64,000 nucleotides of DNA from Streptomyces sp. NBC_00285 (GCF_036174265.1 NZ_CP108055.1:9424001-9488000), one strand, 5' to 3'. Shown: positions 16,589 through 24,998, numbered from the stretch's first letter. Program-made: numbers and translations. The notes: generated by a model not told the origin, from the sequence alone.

Positions 16589-17539
16589 TCAGTCCATCAC
16601 CAGGACCAGCTTGCCCGTCGTACGGCCGGTGTCGCCCAGCGCATGCGCTTCGGCGGCATCGGCCGGCGGGAACGTCCCCGCGATCGTCGCCCGCAGCAGG
16701 CCCTTGTCGACGAGGTCGGCGATCGCCCGCATCCCCGCGCGGTCGGCGTCCACGAGCATGCGGACGGCCCGTACGCCGAGCCGTTCGGCCTCCTCGCCGA
16801 ACTCGTCCGAACCGACCGGCAGGATCGACACCACGACCCCGCCCGGCCGCAGCACCCGCAGCGAGCGCACGGACGTCTCGCCGCCGAGCGTGTCCAGCAC
16901 CACGTCGACGTCCTTCACGGCGTCCACGAAGTCCGTCTCCCGGTAGTCGATCACCTCGTCGGCCCCCAGACCGCGCAGGAAGTCGTGCTTGCCCGCGCTC
17001 GCGGTACCGATCACATATGCGCCCCGCGCCTTGGCGATCTGCACGGCCACGTGACCCACCCCGCCGGCCGCCGCGTGGATCAGCACCCGCTGCCCCGGCC
17101 GGAGATCCGCGATCTCCACCAGCGCCTGCCACGCGGTCAGGGACACCAGCGGCAGCGCGCCGGCCTGCGTGTGGTCGATCGACGACGGCTTGTGCGTGAG
17201 CGCACGGACCGGCGCGACGACGTACTCGGCGTGCGAGCCGTGGCCCCACGGGTACGGCAGCATGCCGAACACCTCGTCGCCGGGCTCGAACGTGGCGACC
17301 CCGATGCCGACCGCCTCGACCACGCCGGACACGTCCCAGCCGAGGACGAACGGCGGCTCGCCCAGGAAGCCGCCGGTCGCGCGGTGCTTCCAGTCGGTCG
17401 GATTCAGGCCGGCGGCGCGTACCCGCACCAGTACCTCGTTCGCCCGCGGTGCCGGGCGCTCCACCTCGATCTCCTTGAGGACCTCGGGCCCGCCGAGGAC
17501 GTCCTGACTGATGGCTCGCATCGTGTTCACAGTGCTCAT
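16589..17539 (-). CDS. NADP-dependent quinone oxidoreductase-like (MDR family, zinc-free)
   Basis: A 316-residue zinc-independent MDR protein: AAGLNPTDWKHRATGG near the N-terminus, GWDVSGVVEAVG, then the nucleotide-binding IHAAAGGVGHVAVQIAKARGAYVIG. Zinc-ligand cysteines are absent, as in quinone oxidoreductase and enoyl reductase members. It converges with the alcohol dehydrogenase (10-bp gap) and is divergent from the GlxA-type regulator, whose inverted-repeat operator lies in the 71-bp gap. Control by that regulator is the likely arrangement. Confidence 0.88.
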   Translation of the reverse strand: MSTVNTMRAISQDVLGGPEVLKEIEVERPAPRANEVLVRVRAAGLNPTDWKHRATGGFLGEPPFVLGWDVSGVVEAVGIGVATFEPGDEVFGMLPYPWGHGSHAEYVVAPVRALTHKPSSIDHTQAGALPLVSLTAWQALVEIADLRPGQRVLIHAAAGGVGHVAVQIAKARGAYVIGTASAGKHDFLRGLGADEVIDYRETDFVDAVKDVDVVLDTLGGETSVRSLRVLRPGGVVVSILPVGSDEFGEEAERLGVRAVRMLVDADRAGMRAIADLVDKGLLRATIAGTFPPADAAEAHALGDTGRTTGKLVLVMD

Positions 17540-17575
17540 GGTCGTCCAGCCTGCCCGGGTCGGCCTGCCCGGGAA

Positions 17576-17612
17576 ATGGCACGATTGCCAACCTTCGATA
17601 GGATCGTGCCAT
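17576..17612. promoter_or_regulatory. 10-bp inverted repeat overlapping the GlxA-type gene start
   Basis: ATGGCACGAT (17576-17585) and ATCGTGCCAT (17603-17612) are perfect inverted arms with a 17-bp spacer. The second arm ends in the ATG of the regulator gene. Each arm contains TGGCACGAT, one mismatch from the AdpA consensus TGGCSNGWWY. A nested TGGCA-N4-TGCCA palindrome occupies 17577-17590. Autoregulation by the adjacent GlxA/AdpA-type protein is the simplest reading. Confidence 0.6.
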
Positions 17613-18579
17613 GCGGCATGGAGACGAGACCGGGCGGACCGAACGGGTCGTGGTGTTGGCCCTGGACGGCGTGTATCCCTTCGAGCTGGGCATCCCCAGT
17701 CGGATCCTCGGCGCCGCCGACGGCCGGTACGAGGTGCTGACCTGCACGGTCGACGGCCAACCGGTGCGCAGCAACGCCGACTTCACCATCGGCGTCGAGC
17801 ACGGGCCCGACGTCCTCGCCACCGCCGACACCGTGGTGATCGCCCCCTTGTCTCCGGAACGGGTGACCGCCGACCTGCCTGAGCAGGTGCTGAGGGCGCT
17901 CTCTTTCATCCGCCCGGACGCCCGGATCGTCTCCATCTGCACCGGTGCCTTCGTGCTCGCCGCGGCAGGTCTCCTGGACGGCCACCGGGCGACCACCCAC
18001 TGGCAGCTCGCGGACCAGTTCCGGCGCATGTTCCCGCACATCGACCTCGACCCCGGCGTCCTGTTCGTCGACGACGACCGGATCCTCACCTCGGCCGGAG
18101 CCGCCTCCGGCGTGGACGTCTGCCTGCACCTGGTCCGCGAGGACCACGGCAGCGAACTGGCCAACGCGGTGGCCCGCCGCTGCGTGGTCCCGCCCTTCCG
18201 GGACGGCGGCCAGGCCCAGTACATCGAGCAGCCGGTCCCCGAGCAGGGCGCCGCCAGTACCGCCGGAACCCGCGCCTGGGCCCTGGAACGCCTCGACGAG
18301 CCCCTGACCCTCGCCGATCTCGCCGCCCACGCCCGGATGAGCCTGCGCACCTTCGCCCGCCGCTTCAACGACGAGGTCGGGCTCAGCCCCGGCCGCTGGC
18401 TGATCCAGCAGCGCGTGGTCCGGGCCCGGCACCTGCTGGAGTCCAGCGACCTGCCGGTCGACCGGATCGCCGGCCGCGTCGGCTTCGCCACCGGCGCGTC
18501 CCTGCGGCAGCATCTGCACGCGGCCATCGGGGTGTCGCCGCAGGCCTACCGGCGGACGTTCCGGACCGCCGCCCGCTGA
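17611..18579 (+). CDS. GlxA-family regulator (DJ-1/PfpI plus AraC HTH)
   Basis: A 322-residue regulator with an N-terminal DJ-1/PfpI-like domain (residues 10-180; elbow cysteine in ARIVSICTGAFVLAAAG) and a C-terminal AraC/XylS pair of helix-turn-helix motifs (LTLADLAAHARMSLRTFARRF and LPVDRIAGRVGFATGASLRQHL). This is the architecture of AdpA and GlxA. The start codon lies inside its own likely operator. It faces the quinone oxidoreductase gene, the probable target. It is not the global AdpA itself, which is longer and has a different context; that point is inference. Confidence 0.88.
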   Translation: MRHGDETGRTERVVVLALDGVYPFELGIPSRILGAADGRYEVLTCTVDGQPVRSNADFTIGVEHGPDVLATADTVVIAPLSPERVTADLPEQVLRALSFIRPDARIVSICTGAFVLAAAGLLDGHRATTHWQLADQFRRMFPHIDLDPGVLFVDDDRILTSAGAASGVDVCLHLVREDHGSELANAVARRCVVPPFRDGGQAQYIEQPVPEQGAASTAGTRAWALERLDEPLTLADLAAHARMSLRTFARRFNDEVGLSPGRWLIQQRVVRARHLLESSDLPVDRIAGRVGFATGASLRQHLHAAIGVSPQAYRRTFRTAAR

Positions 18580-18646
18580 CCGCGAACGTTCCGGGGCCCC
18601 TCGGCGTCGAAGGATCACGAGGACGGCCGGTGGACGGGGAGCGGGG

Positions 18647-19486
18647 ATGCGCGGAGCGCTGTGGGTGGTACTGGTGGCGACGGTGGCCGTGGCGGTCGTG
18701 GCATGCGAGTCCGGGGAGGGCGTCGTCATCGAGGGCACCGCACCCGCCACGCCCTACGACGGACCGCTGAACGTCCCCACGAAGGAGCTGGACGAGCACA
18801 CCCCGCAGGCCATGCGGCTCGCCTCCGGGGCCGCGGGCCGGGCCCTGGAGTGCGAGGGGGAGATCCACCTCGGCAACGGTCCCGACGGCTGGAGCGGCGA
18901 CGACGGCGGGGACAGCCCGGAGGAAGGGCTCGCGCTGTACTTCGACCTGTTCGACCCGGGCGACCCTCGCTCCGGCTACCGCGCGGAACGCCGGGAGCCG
19001 GACCGGGTGCTGTACTCCTACGACGTGGACGGCCGCACCAAGGTGGCGGTAGTGGTTGCCAAGGACCAGGAGGGCAGGCCTGGTTGGGGCCCGGAGACCA
19101 GTGCGTCCTGCGACCCGTCCGAACTCCCGGCGTCGTACACCGACTCCCACGGCATCGAGATCTGGACGGACCGTGACGGCGGCCGGGTGTCGACCACCGA
19201 GGTCACCGGCTCCGCGGGGGACGACCACTGCGGCTGGCGGGCTGTGCACTTCCTCGCGCTGGGAGACCGGACGTACGCCCGTAACCCGGAGGGCCTGCTG
19301 GAGCCCGGCATGGCCACGGCCCGCTACGACGACGGGGTCGAGCTGCCGGCCGCCGCGCGGGACACCGGATACCGCTACCAGGACTGGCGGGTGTGGCTGA
19401 CAAACGACCGGCGGACGGCGTACGTCCGCACCCCCGAAGGTGTGGACGCCTGGCCCCTTCTCAGGGAACAGGTGGCCTGCAAGTAG
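18647..19486 (+). CDS. Putative lipoprotein of unknown function
   Basis: I do not recognise the 279-residue family. The N-terminus is a short lipoprotein-like signal (LWVVLVATVAVAVVAC) with the lipobox cysteine at about residue 20, so it should be anchored on the outer face of the membrane. The mature part is acidic, with several well-spaced cysteines (ECEGE, SASCDPSE, DHCGW, EQVACK) that could form disulphides. ATG follows GGGGAGCGGGG. It stands alone between the GlxA regulator and the convergent TetR gene. Confidence 0.7.
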   Translation: MRGALWVVLVATVAVAVVACESGEGVVIEGTAPATPYDGPLNVPTKELDEHTPQAMRLASGAAGRALECEGEIHLGNGPDGWSGDDGGDSPEEGLALYFDLFDPGDPRSGYRAERREPDRVLYSYDVDGRTKVAVVVAKDQEGRPGWGPETSASCDPSELPASYTDSHGIEIWTDRDGGRVSTTEVTGSAGDDHCGWRAVHFLALGDRTYARNPEGLLEPGMATARYDDGVELPAAARDTGYRYQDWRVWLTNDRRTAYVRTPEGVDAWPLLREQVACK

Positions 19487-19493
19487 GTGTGAC

Positions 19494-20057
19494 TCAGCGG
19501 CTGGCGTGCAGCGCGACCAGCAACTGCCAGACCTGGTCGGCGATGTGGGCCGCGTCGGCGTCGAGCAGGCCGTGCAGCCAGTCGCCCAGCACACCGGCGA
19601 AGGTCGCCGCGACCGCGGAGGCGACCAGCGGGGCGTCGGCCGCGCCCGCGAGTTCGCGTTCCCGCAGGCTGTAGGCCCTCAGATCACGGTGCAGGACCCG
19701 GCCGAGCGGGCCTCCGCCGCCCGGGGTGAGCAGGGCCCGGTACAGCTCGGTGCGCGGGGTGAGGGAGGCGAAGAACTCGGCGAGCGCGGGCGGCGCGTGC
19801 ACCGGATCGGGCCGCCCGCGCCAGGCGTGCAGCGCCTCCACGGCATCCCGTACGACGTCCGCGCAGGCGTCGACCGCGAGCGCCTCCAGGCCGTCGTAGT
19901 GGACGTAGAACGTGGCCCGTCCGACCCCGGCCCGCCGCACCAGCGCGGCCACCCCGACCTCCTCCAGCGGCCGCTCGGCACACTCCGCGAGCAGCGCCTC
20001 CCGCAGCCGCGCCCGGGTGCGGGCCGCCCGCGGGTCCTCGGGTGCGGGACGGGTCAC
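19494..20057 (-). CDS. TetR-family transcriptional regulator
   Basis: A 187-residue TetR protein: the N-terminal helix-turn-helix reads ARTRARLREALLAECAERPLEEVGVAALVRRAGVGRATFYVHYDG, followed by a variable ligand domain. It begins with a GTG at 20057 that overlaps the stop of the DUF1304 gene by four bases (GTGA), so the two are translationally coupled. Two TetR-like palindromes lie upstream of that small operon, so autorepression is likely. The open frame continues to 20510, but that stretch is the shadow of the DUF1304 gene. Confidence 0.87.
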   Translation of the reverse strand: MTRPAPEDPRAARTRARLREALLAECAERPLEEVGVAALVRRAGVGRATFYVHYDGLEALAVDACADVVRDAVEALHAWRGRPDPVHAPPALAEFFASLTPRTELYRALLTPGGGGPLGRVLHRDLRAYSLRERELAGAADAPLVASAVAATFAGVLGDWLHGLLDADAAHIADQVWQLLVALHASR

Positions 20058-20416
20058 CGCGCGACTAGGACGGCGGCCAGGGCGAGTGCGCCGGGCAACG
20101 CCTGCGCGGCGAGGATCCGGATGTTGGCGGTCACGGCGCCGTAGACCCCCGCGACGATCACACACGCGAGGAAGAAGATCTGCGCCCGGAACCCGGTCGG
20201 ATCCGCGGCCACGAGCCCCCACACCAGGCCCGCCGCGAGGAACCCGTTGTAGAGACCCTGATTCGCGGCCATGGAGGCGGTGGCCCGGGCCATCTTGGGG
20301 TCGAACCCGTGGAAGGACATGCCCGGCTTCTTCTGCCACAGGAACATCTCCATCACCAGGATGTACAGGTGCAGCGCCGCCACCAGGCCGACCAGCACGT
20401 TCGCCAGGATCTCCAC
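20054..20416 (-). CDS. DUF1304 family membrane protein
   Basis: A 120-residue protein with four hydrophobic helices (EILANVLVGLVAALHLYILVME, GLYNGFLAAGLVWGLVA, FFLACVIVAGVYGAVT and AQALPGALALAAVLV) and the family block FLWQKKPGMSFHGFDPKMARATASMAANQGLYNGFLA. DUF1304 members are often next to TetR regulators; the function is not established. I choose the GTG at 20416 because GAGGGAG lies at normal spacing and the 12 further residues of the longer frame overlap the operators. Confidence 0.82.
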   Translation of the reverse strand: MEILANVLVGLVAALHLYILVMEMFLWQKKPGMSFHGFDPKMARATASMAANQGLYNGFLAAGLVWGLVAADPTGFRAQIFFLACVIVAGVYGAVTANIRILAAQALPGALALAAVLVAR

Positions 20417-20434
20417 CGGGTTCTCCCTCTTTCT

Positions 20435-20469
20435 TGGACAGGTGTCCACCATAGCAGGACAGTCGTCCA
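20435..20469. promoter_or_regulatory. Paired TetR-like operators
   Basis: TGGACAGGTGTCCA (20435-20448, perfect 6-bp arms) and AGGACAGTCGTCCA (20456-20469, 4-bp core arms) are centred 21 bp apart, two helical turns. They lie upstream of the DUF1304-TetR operon and before the divergent GNAT gene, so the TetR protein could control both directions. Confidence 0.55.
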
Positions 20470-20508
20470 GAAAGTCGCGCTGTCAGTCCCGCCCGATAGC
20501 GTGCGCGC

Positions 20509-21051
20509 ATGACCGATCAGGACCTGACCGTGCGCCGCGCCCGCCCCGAGGACATCCCGGGACTGGTCGCCTCCAGTACCGGCCTCTTCGCCGAGGACGC
20601 GGGTACCAGGGACACGAACGTGGACATCGACTGGCCGCGCGAGCACGGGGCGGCGTCGTTCACGGCGGCCCTGTCGGACCCGGCGCGACTGGTCCTGGCT
20701 GCGGTCCACCGGGGCGAAGTGGTCGGACACCTGACGGGATCGGTGACCGAGCCCTCGGCCATGCGGCCCGTGAAGGCCGCCACGCTGGTCAGCATGTACG
20801 TCCGGCCCGCGCATCGGCGGGCACGCGCCGGCGGGCGCATGGTGGAGGAGTTCCTGGCCTGGGCCACCGCGCAGGGCGCCGCCCAGGTCGAGGTCACCGC
20901 CTACTGCGCCAACACGGAGGCGATCCGCTTCTACGAGCGGCAGGGCTTCACGGCCCAGTTCCTGACGTTGCGACACCCGTTGCGGCACCCTGGCGGCGGA
21001 AAGCCGGAGGTGGAACCCGCCGCGAACGGCAAGACTGACAACGTCAGTTGA
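20509..21051 (+). CDS. GNAT-family N-acetyltransferase
   Basis: A 180-residue GNAT: N-terminal VRRARPEDIPGLVA, then VVGHLTGSVTEP, the acetyl-CoA region LVSMYVRPAHRRARAGGRMVEEFLAWA and the C-terminal NTEAIRFYERQGFTAQ. The usual Q/RxxGxG/A loop is loosened to RRARAGG. Substrate unknown. Divergent from the DUF1304-TetR pair, with the paired operators between; the PPOX gene follows after 25 bp, so the two may be one unit. Confidence 0.85.
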   Translation: MTDQDLTVRRARPEDIPGLVASSTGLFAEDAGTRDTNVDIDWPREHGAASFTAALSDPARLVLAAVHRGEVVGHLTGSVTEPSAMRPVKAATLVSMYVRPAHRRARAGGRMVEEFLAWATAQGAAQVEVTAYCANTEAIRFYERQGFTAQFLTLRHPLRHPGGGKPEVEPAANGKTDNVS

Positions 21052-21076
21052 TGATCCAGCAGGAGGACGCCCACTC

Positions 21077-21544
21077 ATGGCCGCGCAGCCCGCACGCCCC
21101 GCCAAGCAGCGTAAGCAGGACGCCCTGCACCGACTCGAACACGACGCGGACGTCTGGGTCGCCACGGCCCCTGACGACGGATCGGGTGTGCCCTATCTCG
21201 TTCCTCTCTCGTTCGTGTGGGACGGTTCCACCGTCCTGCTGGCCACCCCGGCCAACAGCCCCACCGGCCGCAACCTGAAGGCGACCGGCAGAGTGCGGCT
21301 CGGTCTGGGACCCACCCGGGACGTCGTGATGATCGAGGGCACCGTCGACACCGTCACCCAGGCCGAACTGACCGAGGAAGAGGGAGACGGGTTCGCCACG
21401 CGGACCGGCTTCGACCCCCGCCGGCTCACCACGCCCTACCTGTACTTCCGCGTCCGGCCGCAGCGCGTGCAAGCCTGGCGCGAGGAGAACGAACTCACGG
21501 GCCGCGAGCTGATGCGGGACGGGGAGTGGCTGCCCGCCGACTGA
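21077..21544 (+). CDS. PPOX-class flavin/F420-dependent oxidoreductase-like protein
   Basis: A 155-residue split-barrel protein of the pyridoxamine-phosphate-oxidase superfamily: an ADVWVATAPDDGSGVPYLVPLSFVWDGSTVLLATP strand pattern, then NLKATGRVRLGLGPTRDVVMIEGTVD, then YLYFRVRPQRVQAWRE. Such proteins bind FMN or F420; the biochemical role here is not assignable. ATG follows CAGGAGGA. A strong hairpin 33 bp downstream (21577-21604) probably ends the GNAT-PPOX transcript. Confidence 0.82.
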   Translation: MAAQPARPAKQRKQDALHRLEHDADVWVATAPDDGSGVPYLVPLSFVWDGSTVLLATPANSPTGRNLKATGRVRLGLGPTRDVVMIEGTVDTVTQAELTEEEGDGFATRTGFDPRRLTTPYLYFRVRPQRVQAWREENELTGRELMRDGEWLPAD

Positions 21545-21576
21545 ATCGGCCGCGCCGGGATATCCGCAAGGTACAA

Positions 21577-21604
21577 GGCCGCGGGGCGCCAACGCCCCGC
21601 GGCC
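21577..21604 (+). terminator. Hairpin terminator after the PPOX gene
   Basis: GGCCGCGGGGCG and CGCCCCGCGGCC pair perfectly over 12 bp around CCAA. No U-tract follows, as is common in Streptomyces. The VOC gene's ribosome site begins about 10 bp later. Confidence 0.7.
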
Positions 21605-21622
21605 GGACCCTTCGGAGGAGAC

Positions 21623-22015
21623 ATGGCACTGGTGAAAACGGGGGTCGTCGTGCTCGACTGTGCCGAGCCCGAGAAACTCGCCGTGTTCTACAAGGAACTA
21701 CTGGACGCCGAGGAAACGGACGCCACCGCCAACCGCGTCGAGATCAGGGGCGCCGACGGGTTCCGCCTCGGATTCCGTCGCGACGTGAAGGCGACGCCGC
21801 CGAGCTGGCCACGGCCCGAGAACTCCCTCCAGGCCCACATCGACTTCGTTGTGGACGACCTGGACGCGGCCGAGCGCAAGGTGGTGGAACTCGGCGGCCG
21901 CCCGCTGGAGGCGAAGGACATCTCAGGGCCGTACGAGGAACGCGGGTACGCCGATCCGGCGGGCCACTCCTTCACCCTGCGCCTGGTCACCCCGACCGCG
22001 CCCAAGCAGGGCTGA
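21623..22015 (+). CDS. VOC-superfamily (glyoxalase-like) protein
   Basis: A 130-residue protein with paired beta-alpha-beta-beta-beta modules of the vicinal-oxygen-chelate fold: VVVLDCAEPEKLAVFYKELLDAEET at the N-terminus and SLQAHIDFVVDDLDAAERKVVELGG in the second half, ending GYADPAGHSFTLRLV. Possible metal ligands are H in QAHIDF and the final region. Enzyme or binding protein for a small molecule cannot be decided. GGAGGAG precedes the ATG. The convergent DUF4235 stop is one base beyond its own. Confidence 0.85.
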   Translation: MALVKTGVVVLDCAEPEKLAVFYKELLDAEETDATANRVEIRGADGFRLGFRRDVKATPPSWPRPENSLQAHIDFVVDDLDAAERKVVELGGRPLEAKDISGPYEERGYADPAGHSFTLRLVTPTAPKQG

Positions 22016-22016
22016 G

Positions 22017-22319
22017 TCAGTCCCGGCCGCCCTTCTCGGAGGCCGGCCAGACGCCGGTGGACCGCTCGATGGCCTTCGCGCCGGTGCGGTCCACCGCACT
22101 GCGCACCACGGCGAAGATGGCGCCCTGGACCGCGGCCGCCAGGAGGATCTCCCCCCAGCCGCGGTCCTGGTCCAGGGCGTCCGGCGCGTCCTCCTCGTTG
22201 CGAATCGCCATCCAGGTCTTACGGAAGGCGAGCCCCGCCAGCCAGCCGCTCGACCAGCCGAGGGCGAACCCGAGGGGCTGGTAGGCGAGAGGGAGCTTCA
22301 TCTTCTTCTTCTTTGCCAT
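22017..22319 (-). CDS. DUF4235 small membrane protein
   Basis: A 100-residue actinobacterial DUF4235 protein. A lysine-rich start (MAKKKKMKLPLAY) precedes QPLGFALGWSSGWLAGLAFRKTW, then GWGEILLAAAVQGAIFAVVRSAVDRTGAKA, giving two likely membrane segments. The family's function is unknown. AAGGAGAT precedes the ATG. A run of three 9-bp direct repeats lies just upstream at 22332-22358. Confidence 0.85.
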   Translation of the reverse strand: MAKKKKMKLPLAYQPLGFALGWSSGWLAGLAFRKTWMAIRNEEDAPDALDQDRGWGEILLAAAVQGAIFAVVRSAVDRTGAKAIERSTGVWPASEKGGRD

Positions 22320-22331
22320 GTGGATCTCCTT

Positions 22332-22358
22332 GTCCGAGCAGTCCGAGCAGTCCGAGTA
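22332..22358. repeat. Three tandem 9-bp repeats (GTCCGAGCA)
   Basis: GTCCGAGCA, GTCCGAGCA and GTCCGAGTA follow one another directly upstream of the DUF4235 ribosome site. It could be slippage in a leader or a regulator-binding array; neither is shown. Confidence 0.6.
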
Positions 22359-22379
22359 AGCGGTCGATGAGGAGAACGC

Positions 22380-23399
22380 TCAGGGGCGTCCTCGTTCCGG
22401 GACCCGCTCGTCCGGGCGAGGCGGTCCCGGCGGGGTGCCGTCGCCGAACGGACGGCCGCCCAGCTCCTCACGATGATGCGGCGTCAGCCAGCCCGCCAGG
22501 TCCGGGCCGAGCGGGACGATGCCGGTCGGGTTGATGCCGGTGTGCACCTGGTAGTAGTGCCGTTTGATGTGGTCGAAGTCGACCGTGTCACCGAAGCCCG
22601 GCGTCTGGTGGAGATCGCGTGCGTACGCCCACAGCACCGCGTTCTCCGTCAGCTTCCAGCGGTTGCACTTGAAGTGACCGTGGTAGACGGCGTCGAAACG
22701 AACCAGTGTGGTGAACAGCCGGATGTCCGCCTCGGTGATCGTGTCCCCGACCAGATACCGCTGCCCGGCCAGGCGCGCGCTCAGCAGGTCGAGCCGGCGG
22801 AACACACCCTCGTACGCCTTCTCGTACTCCTCCTGCCCGGTGGCGAAACCCGCACGGTACACACCGTTGTTGACGTCCTCGTAGACGTCCGCCATCACCG
22901 TGTCGATCTCGTCGCGCAGCGCCCGCGGATACAGGTCGGGCGCCCCCTTGCGGTGCAGGGCCGTCCACTCGGTGGCCAGGTCCAGGGTGAGCTGCTGGTA
23001 GTCGTTGGTGACGAGCTTCCCGCTGGGCACGTCCACGAGCGCGGGCACGCTCACCCCGCCGGGATGGCCGCTCTCCCGCCGGTCGTAGGCCTCGCTGAGG
23101 TAGCGGATGCCGAGAACCGGGTCGCGGCCGTCCGGGTCCAGGGTGAAACGCCAGCTGCGGTCGTCCTGGACCGGATCGGTGATCCCCATCGACAGGGTGT
23201 CCTCCAGGCCGAGCAGACGTCGCGAGATCACCGCCCGGCTCGCCCACGGACACGCACGGCTGACCACCAGGCGGTAGCGGCCGGCCTCCACCGGCCAGCC
23301 GTCCCGTCCGTCGGCGGTGACCCGGTCCGCGAAGTGGCTCTTGGACCGCTTGAACGCCTTCTGGCCGTACGCGCTGTTGCCGTCGTCGGCACTGCCCAT
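22380..23399 (-). CDS. Glutathionyl-hydroquinone reductase-type GST (Xi class)
   Basis: A 339-residue thioredoxin-fold transferase of the YqjG/ECM4 Xi class. The catalytic cysteine is C50 in VSRACPWASRAV, followed by GLEDTLSMGITDPVQDDRSWRF and the family blocks SVPALVDVPSGKLVTNDYQQLTLDLATEW and ADIRLFTTLVRFDAVYHGHFKCN. In actinobacteria, which use mycothiol, the thiol partner is uncertain. The open frame reaches 23504 over the divergent CDF gene; I choose the ATG at 23399 as the family start. No obvious operon partner. Confidence 0.87.
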   Translation of the reverse strand: MGSADDGNSAYGQKAFKRSKSHFADRVTADGRDGWPVEAGRYRLVVSRACPWASRAVISRRLLGLEDTLSMGITDPVQDDRSWRFTLDPDGRDPVLGIRYLSEAYDRRESGHPGGVSVPALVDVPSGKLVTNDYQQLTLDLATEWTALHRKGAPDLYPRALRDEIDTVMADVYEDVNNGVYRAGFATGQEEYEKAYEGVFRRLDLLSARLAGQRYLVGDTITEADIRLFTTLVRFDAVYHGHFKCNRWKLTENAVLWAYARDLHQTPGFGDTVDFDHIKRHYYQVHTGINPTGIVPLGPDLAGWLTPHHREELGGRPFGDGTPPGPPRPDERVPERGRP

Positions 23400-23491
23400 T
23401 TTTCCTCCCGTCGTACGTCTGTCCTGGACGCGTTCCCCGTTTTCGGCCGACGGCACGGTGTGAGTGCCGACGAGCCGGGCAGTCGGCGAAG

Positions 23492-24487
23492 GTGAGCGGG
23501 ACATCTACGAACGACAAGAGCGGGACATCCACGAACAGCGAGGCGGACCGGAAGACGCGCGTGACCGTCCTGGTGGCGCTCGCGGCGAACCTGGTGATCG
23601 CTGTCGCCAAGGCACTCGGCGGCCTCTTCGCGGGCTCGCCCGCGCTGCTGTCGGAGGCGGCACACTCCGTCGCGGACAGCCTCAACGAGGTCTTCCTGCT
23701 GGCCGCGCTGCGCCGCAGCCGTCGCCCGGCCGACCGGCGCCATCCGTTCGGCTACGGCAAGGAGCGGTTCTTCTGGTCGCTGATTGCGGCCGTCGGGATC
23801 TTCGTGATGGGCGGCTGCTTCTCCGTCTTCCAGGGCATCGAGGCGCTCCGTAACGGCGCCGAGGAGGAACTCAGCGGATACGTGGCCGGCCTGATCGTGC
23901 TCGGCGTGGCCTTCCTCGCCGAGGGGATCTCACTGGTGCGGGCTCTGCACCAGGTGCACAAGCAGGGCGGGGTCGCCCAGGGCATGCGGGACCCGGCCCT
24001 GCGTACGGTGGTCGCGGAGGACGGCACGGCGGTGCTCGGTGTGAGTGTCGCCATGGCCGGCATGGCGCTCCACATGGTCACCGGGCAGGTCGTCTGGGAG
24101 GCGTCCGCCTCCCTGGCCATCGGCGTGCTGCTCGTCTACGTGGCCTACCGGCTGGGCCGCGAGGCCAAGGGCCAGCTGATCGGCGAGGCCGCCGACCCGG
24201 AGTCCAGTGCCAGGATCAGGGCGTTGCTGGACGCGCAGCCCGAGATCGACAGCGTGGAAGCGCTGTTCACCATGAAGATGGGGCTGGACTCGATCCTGGT
24301 GGCCGCCCGTGTCGATCTGGTGCCCGGCATGGACAGCGAGCAGGTCGAGGAGGCCGCCGTGCGCATCAAGCGCTCCGTCTCCCGGACGGTGTCCGAGGCC
24401 GGCGAGATCTTCCTCGACGTCACCGACCGGCCGGCCGAGGAGGCAAGGGAAAGCCCCGCCGCGACGGGGGAACGCGGCGGGGCCTGA
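23492..24487 (+). CDS. Cation diffusion facilitator transporter
   Basis: A 331-residue CDF metal/proton antiporter with six membrane helices and a C-terminal cytosolic metallochaperone-like domain (SARIRALLDAQPEIDSVEALFTMKMG...). The transport-site motif HSVAD lies in helix II and a second aspartate region AEDGTAVLGVS in helix V. Zn, Mn, Fe or Co export is possible; the motif alone does not decide. GTG start. The 3' end of the coding sequence forms an 11-bp hairpin that likely terminates transcription for both this gene and the convergent neighbour. Confidence 0.87.
   Translation: MSGTSTNDKSGTSTNSEADRKTRVTVLVALAANLVIAVAKALGGLFAGSPALLSEAAHSVADSLNEVFLLAALRRSRRPADRRHPFGYGKERFFWSLIAAVGIFVMGGCFSVFQGIEALRNGAEEELSGYVAGLIVLGVAFLAEGISLVRALHQVHKQGGVAQGMRDPALRTVVAEDGTAVLGVSVAMAGMALHMVTGQVVWEASASLAIGVLLVYVAYRLGREAKGQLIGEAADPESSARIRALLDAQPEIDSVEALFTMKMGLDSILVAARVDLVPGMDSEQVEEAAVRIKRSVSRTVSEAGEIFLDVTDRPAEEARESPAATGERGGA
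24453..24483. terminator. Bidirectional hairpin inside the 3' end of the CDF gene
   Basis: GCCCCGCCGCG and CGCGGCGGGGC pair over 11 bp around a 9-nt loop, ending two bases before the CDF stop codon. It lies between convergent genes and encodes the last residues as well as the hairpin. Confidence 0.65.
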
Positions 24488-24548
24488 GGCTCAGGTTCCC
24501 GGCCGAAACCGGTCCATGCGCCCTCGTGCCGAGAATTTCCGAGAGCGG

Positions 24549-24998
24549 TCAGTCCCCGTCGACGGGCTCCAGGACGAAGACGGGGATCACCCGGTCCGTC
24601 TTCTCCTGGTACTCGGCGTACGGCGGGTACGCCGCGACGGCCCGCTCCCACCACTCGTCCTTCTCGGCGCCGGTGACCTCACGGGCGGTGAATTCCCGCT
24701 TCGCCGGGCCGTCCTGGAGCTCGACCCGCGGATCGGCCTTGACATTGTGGTACCAGACCGGGTGCTTGGGCGCCCCGCCCAGTGAGGCGACCGCTGCGTA
24801 ACGCCCGTCGTGCTCGACACGCATCAGGGGCGTCTTGCGGAGATTGCCGCTCTTCACGCCCCGGGTCGTCAACAGGATGACCGGCATCCCCGTGTCCATG
24901 AGCGTGTTCCCCTTGGTGCCGCCGGAGCTCTCGTACAACTCCACCTGGTCGCGCACCCATTGGGTCGGGCTGGGCTCGTACTCGCCCTCAAGAGGCAT
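24549..24998 (-). CDS. F420-dependent nitroreductase family (Ddn-like) protein
   Basis: A 149-residue deazaflavin-dependent nitroreductase-family protein. The N-terminus [24 protein letters not shown] leads into [56 protein letters not shown], the family's F420-binding core, and PVFVLEP closes the barrel. It likely reduces quinones or other electrophiles with F420H2. The ATG at 24998 has GAGGAGACGG upstream; the longer frame to 25076 is not needed. Confidence 0.87.
   Translation of the reverse strand: MPLEGEYEPSPTQWVRDQVELYESSGGTKGNTLMDTGMPVILLTTRGVKSGNLRKTPLMRVEHDGRYAAVASLGGAPKHPVWYHNVKADPRVELQDGPAKREFTAREVTGAEKDEWWERAVAAYPPYAEYQEKTDRVIPVFVLEPVDGD

Noticed and set aside
20058..20510. A longer TetR-frame running up to 20510.
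   Set aside because: It is the shadow of the DUF1304 gene. The GTGA overlap and HTH position fix the real start at 20057.
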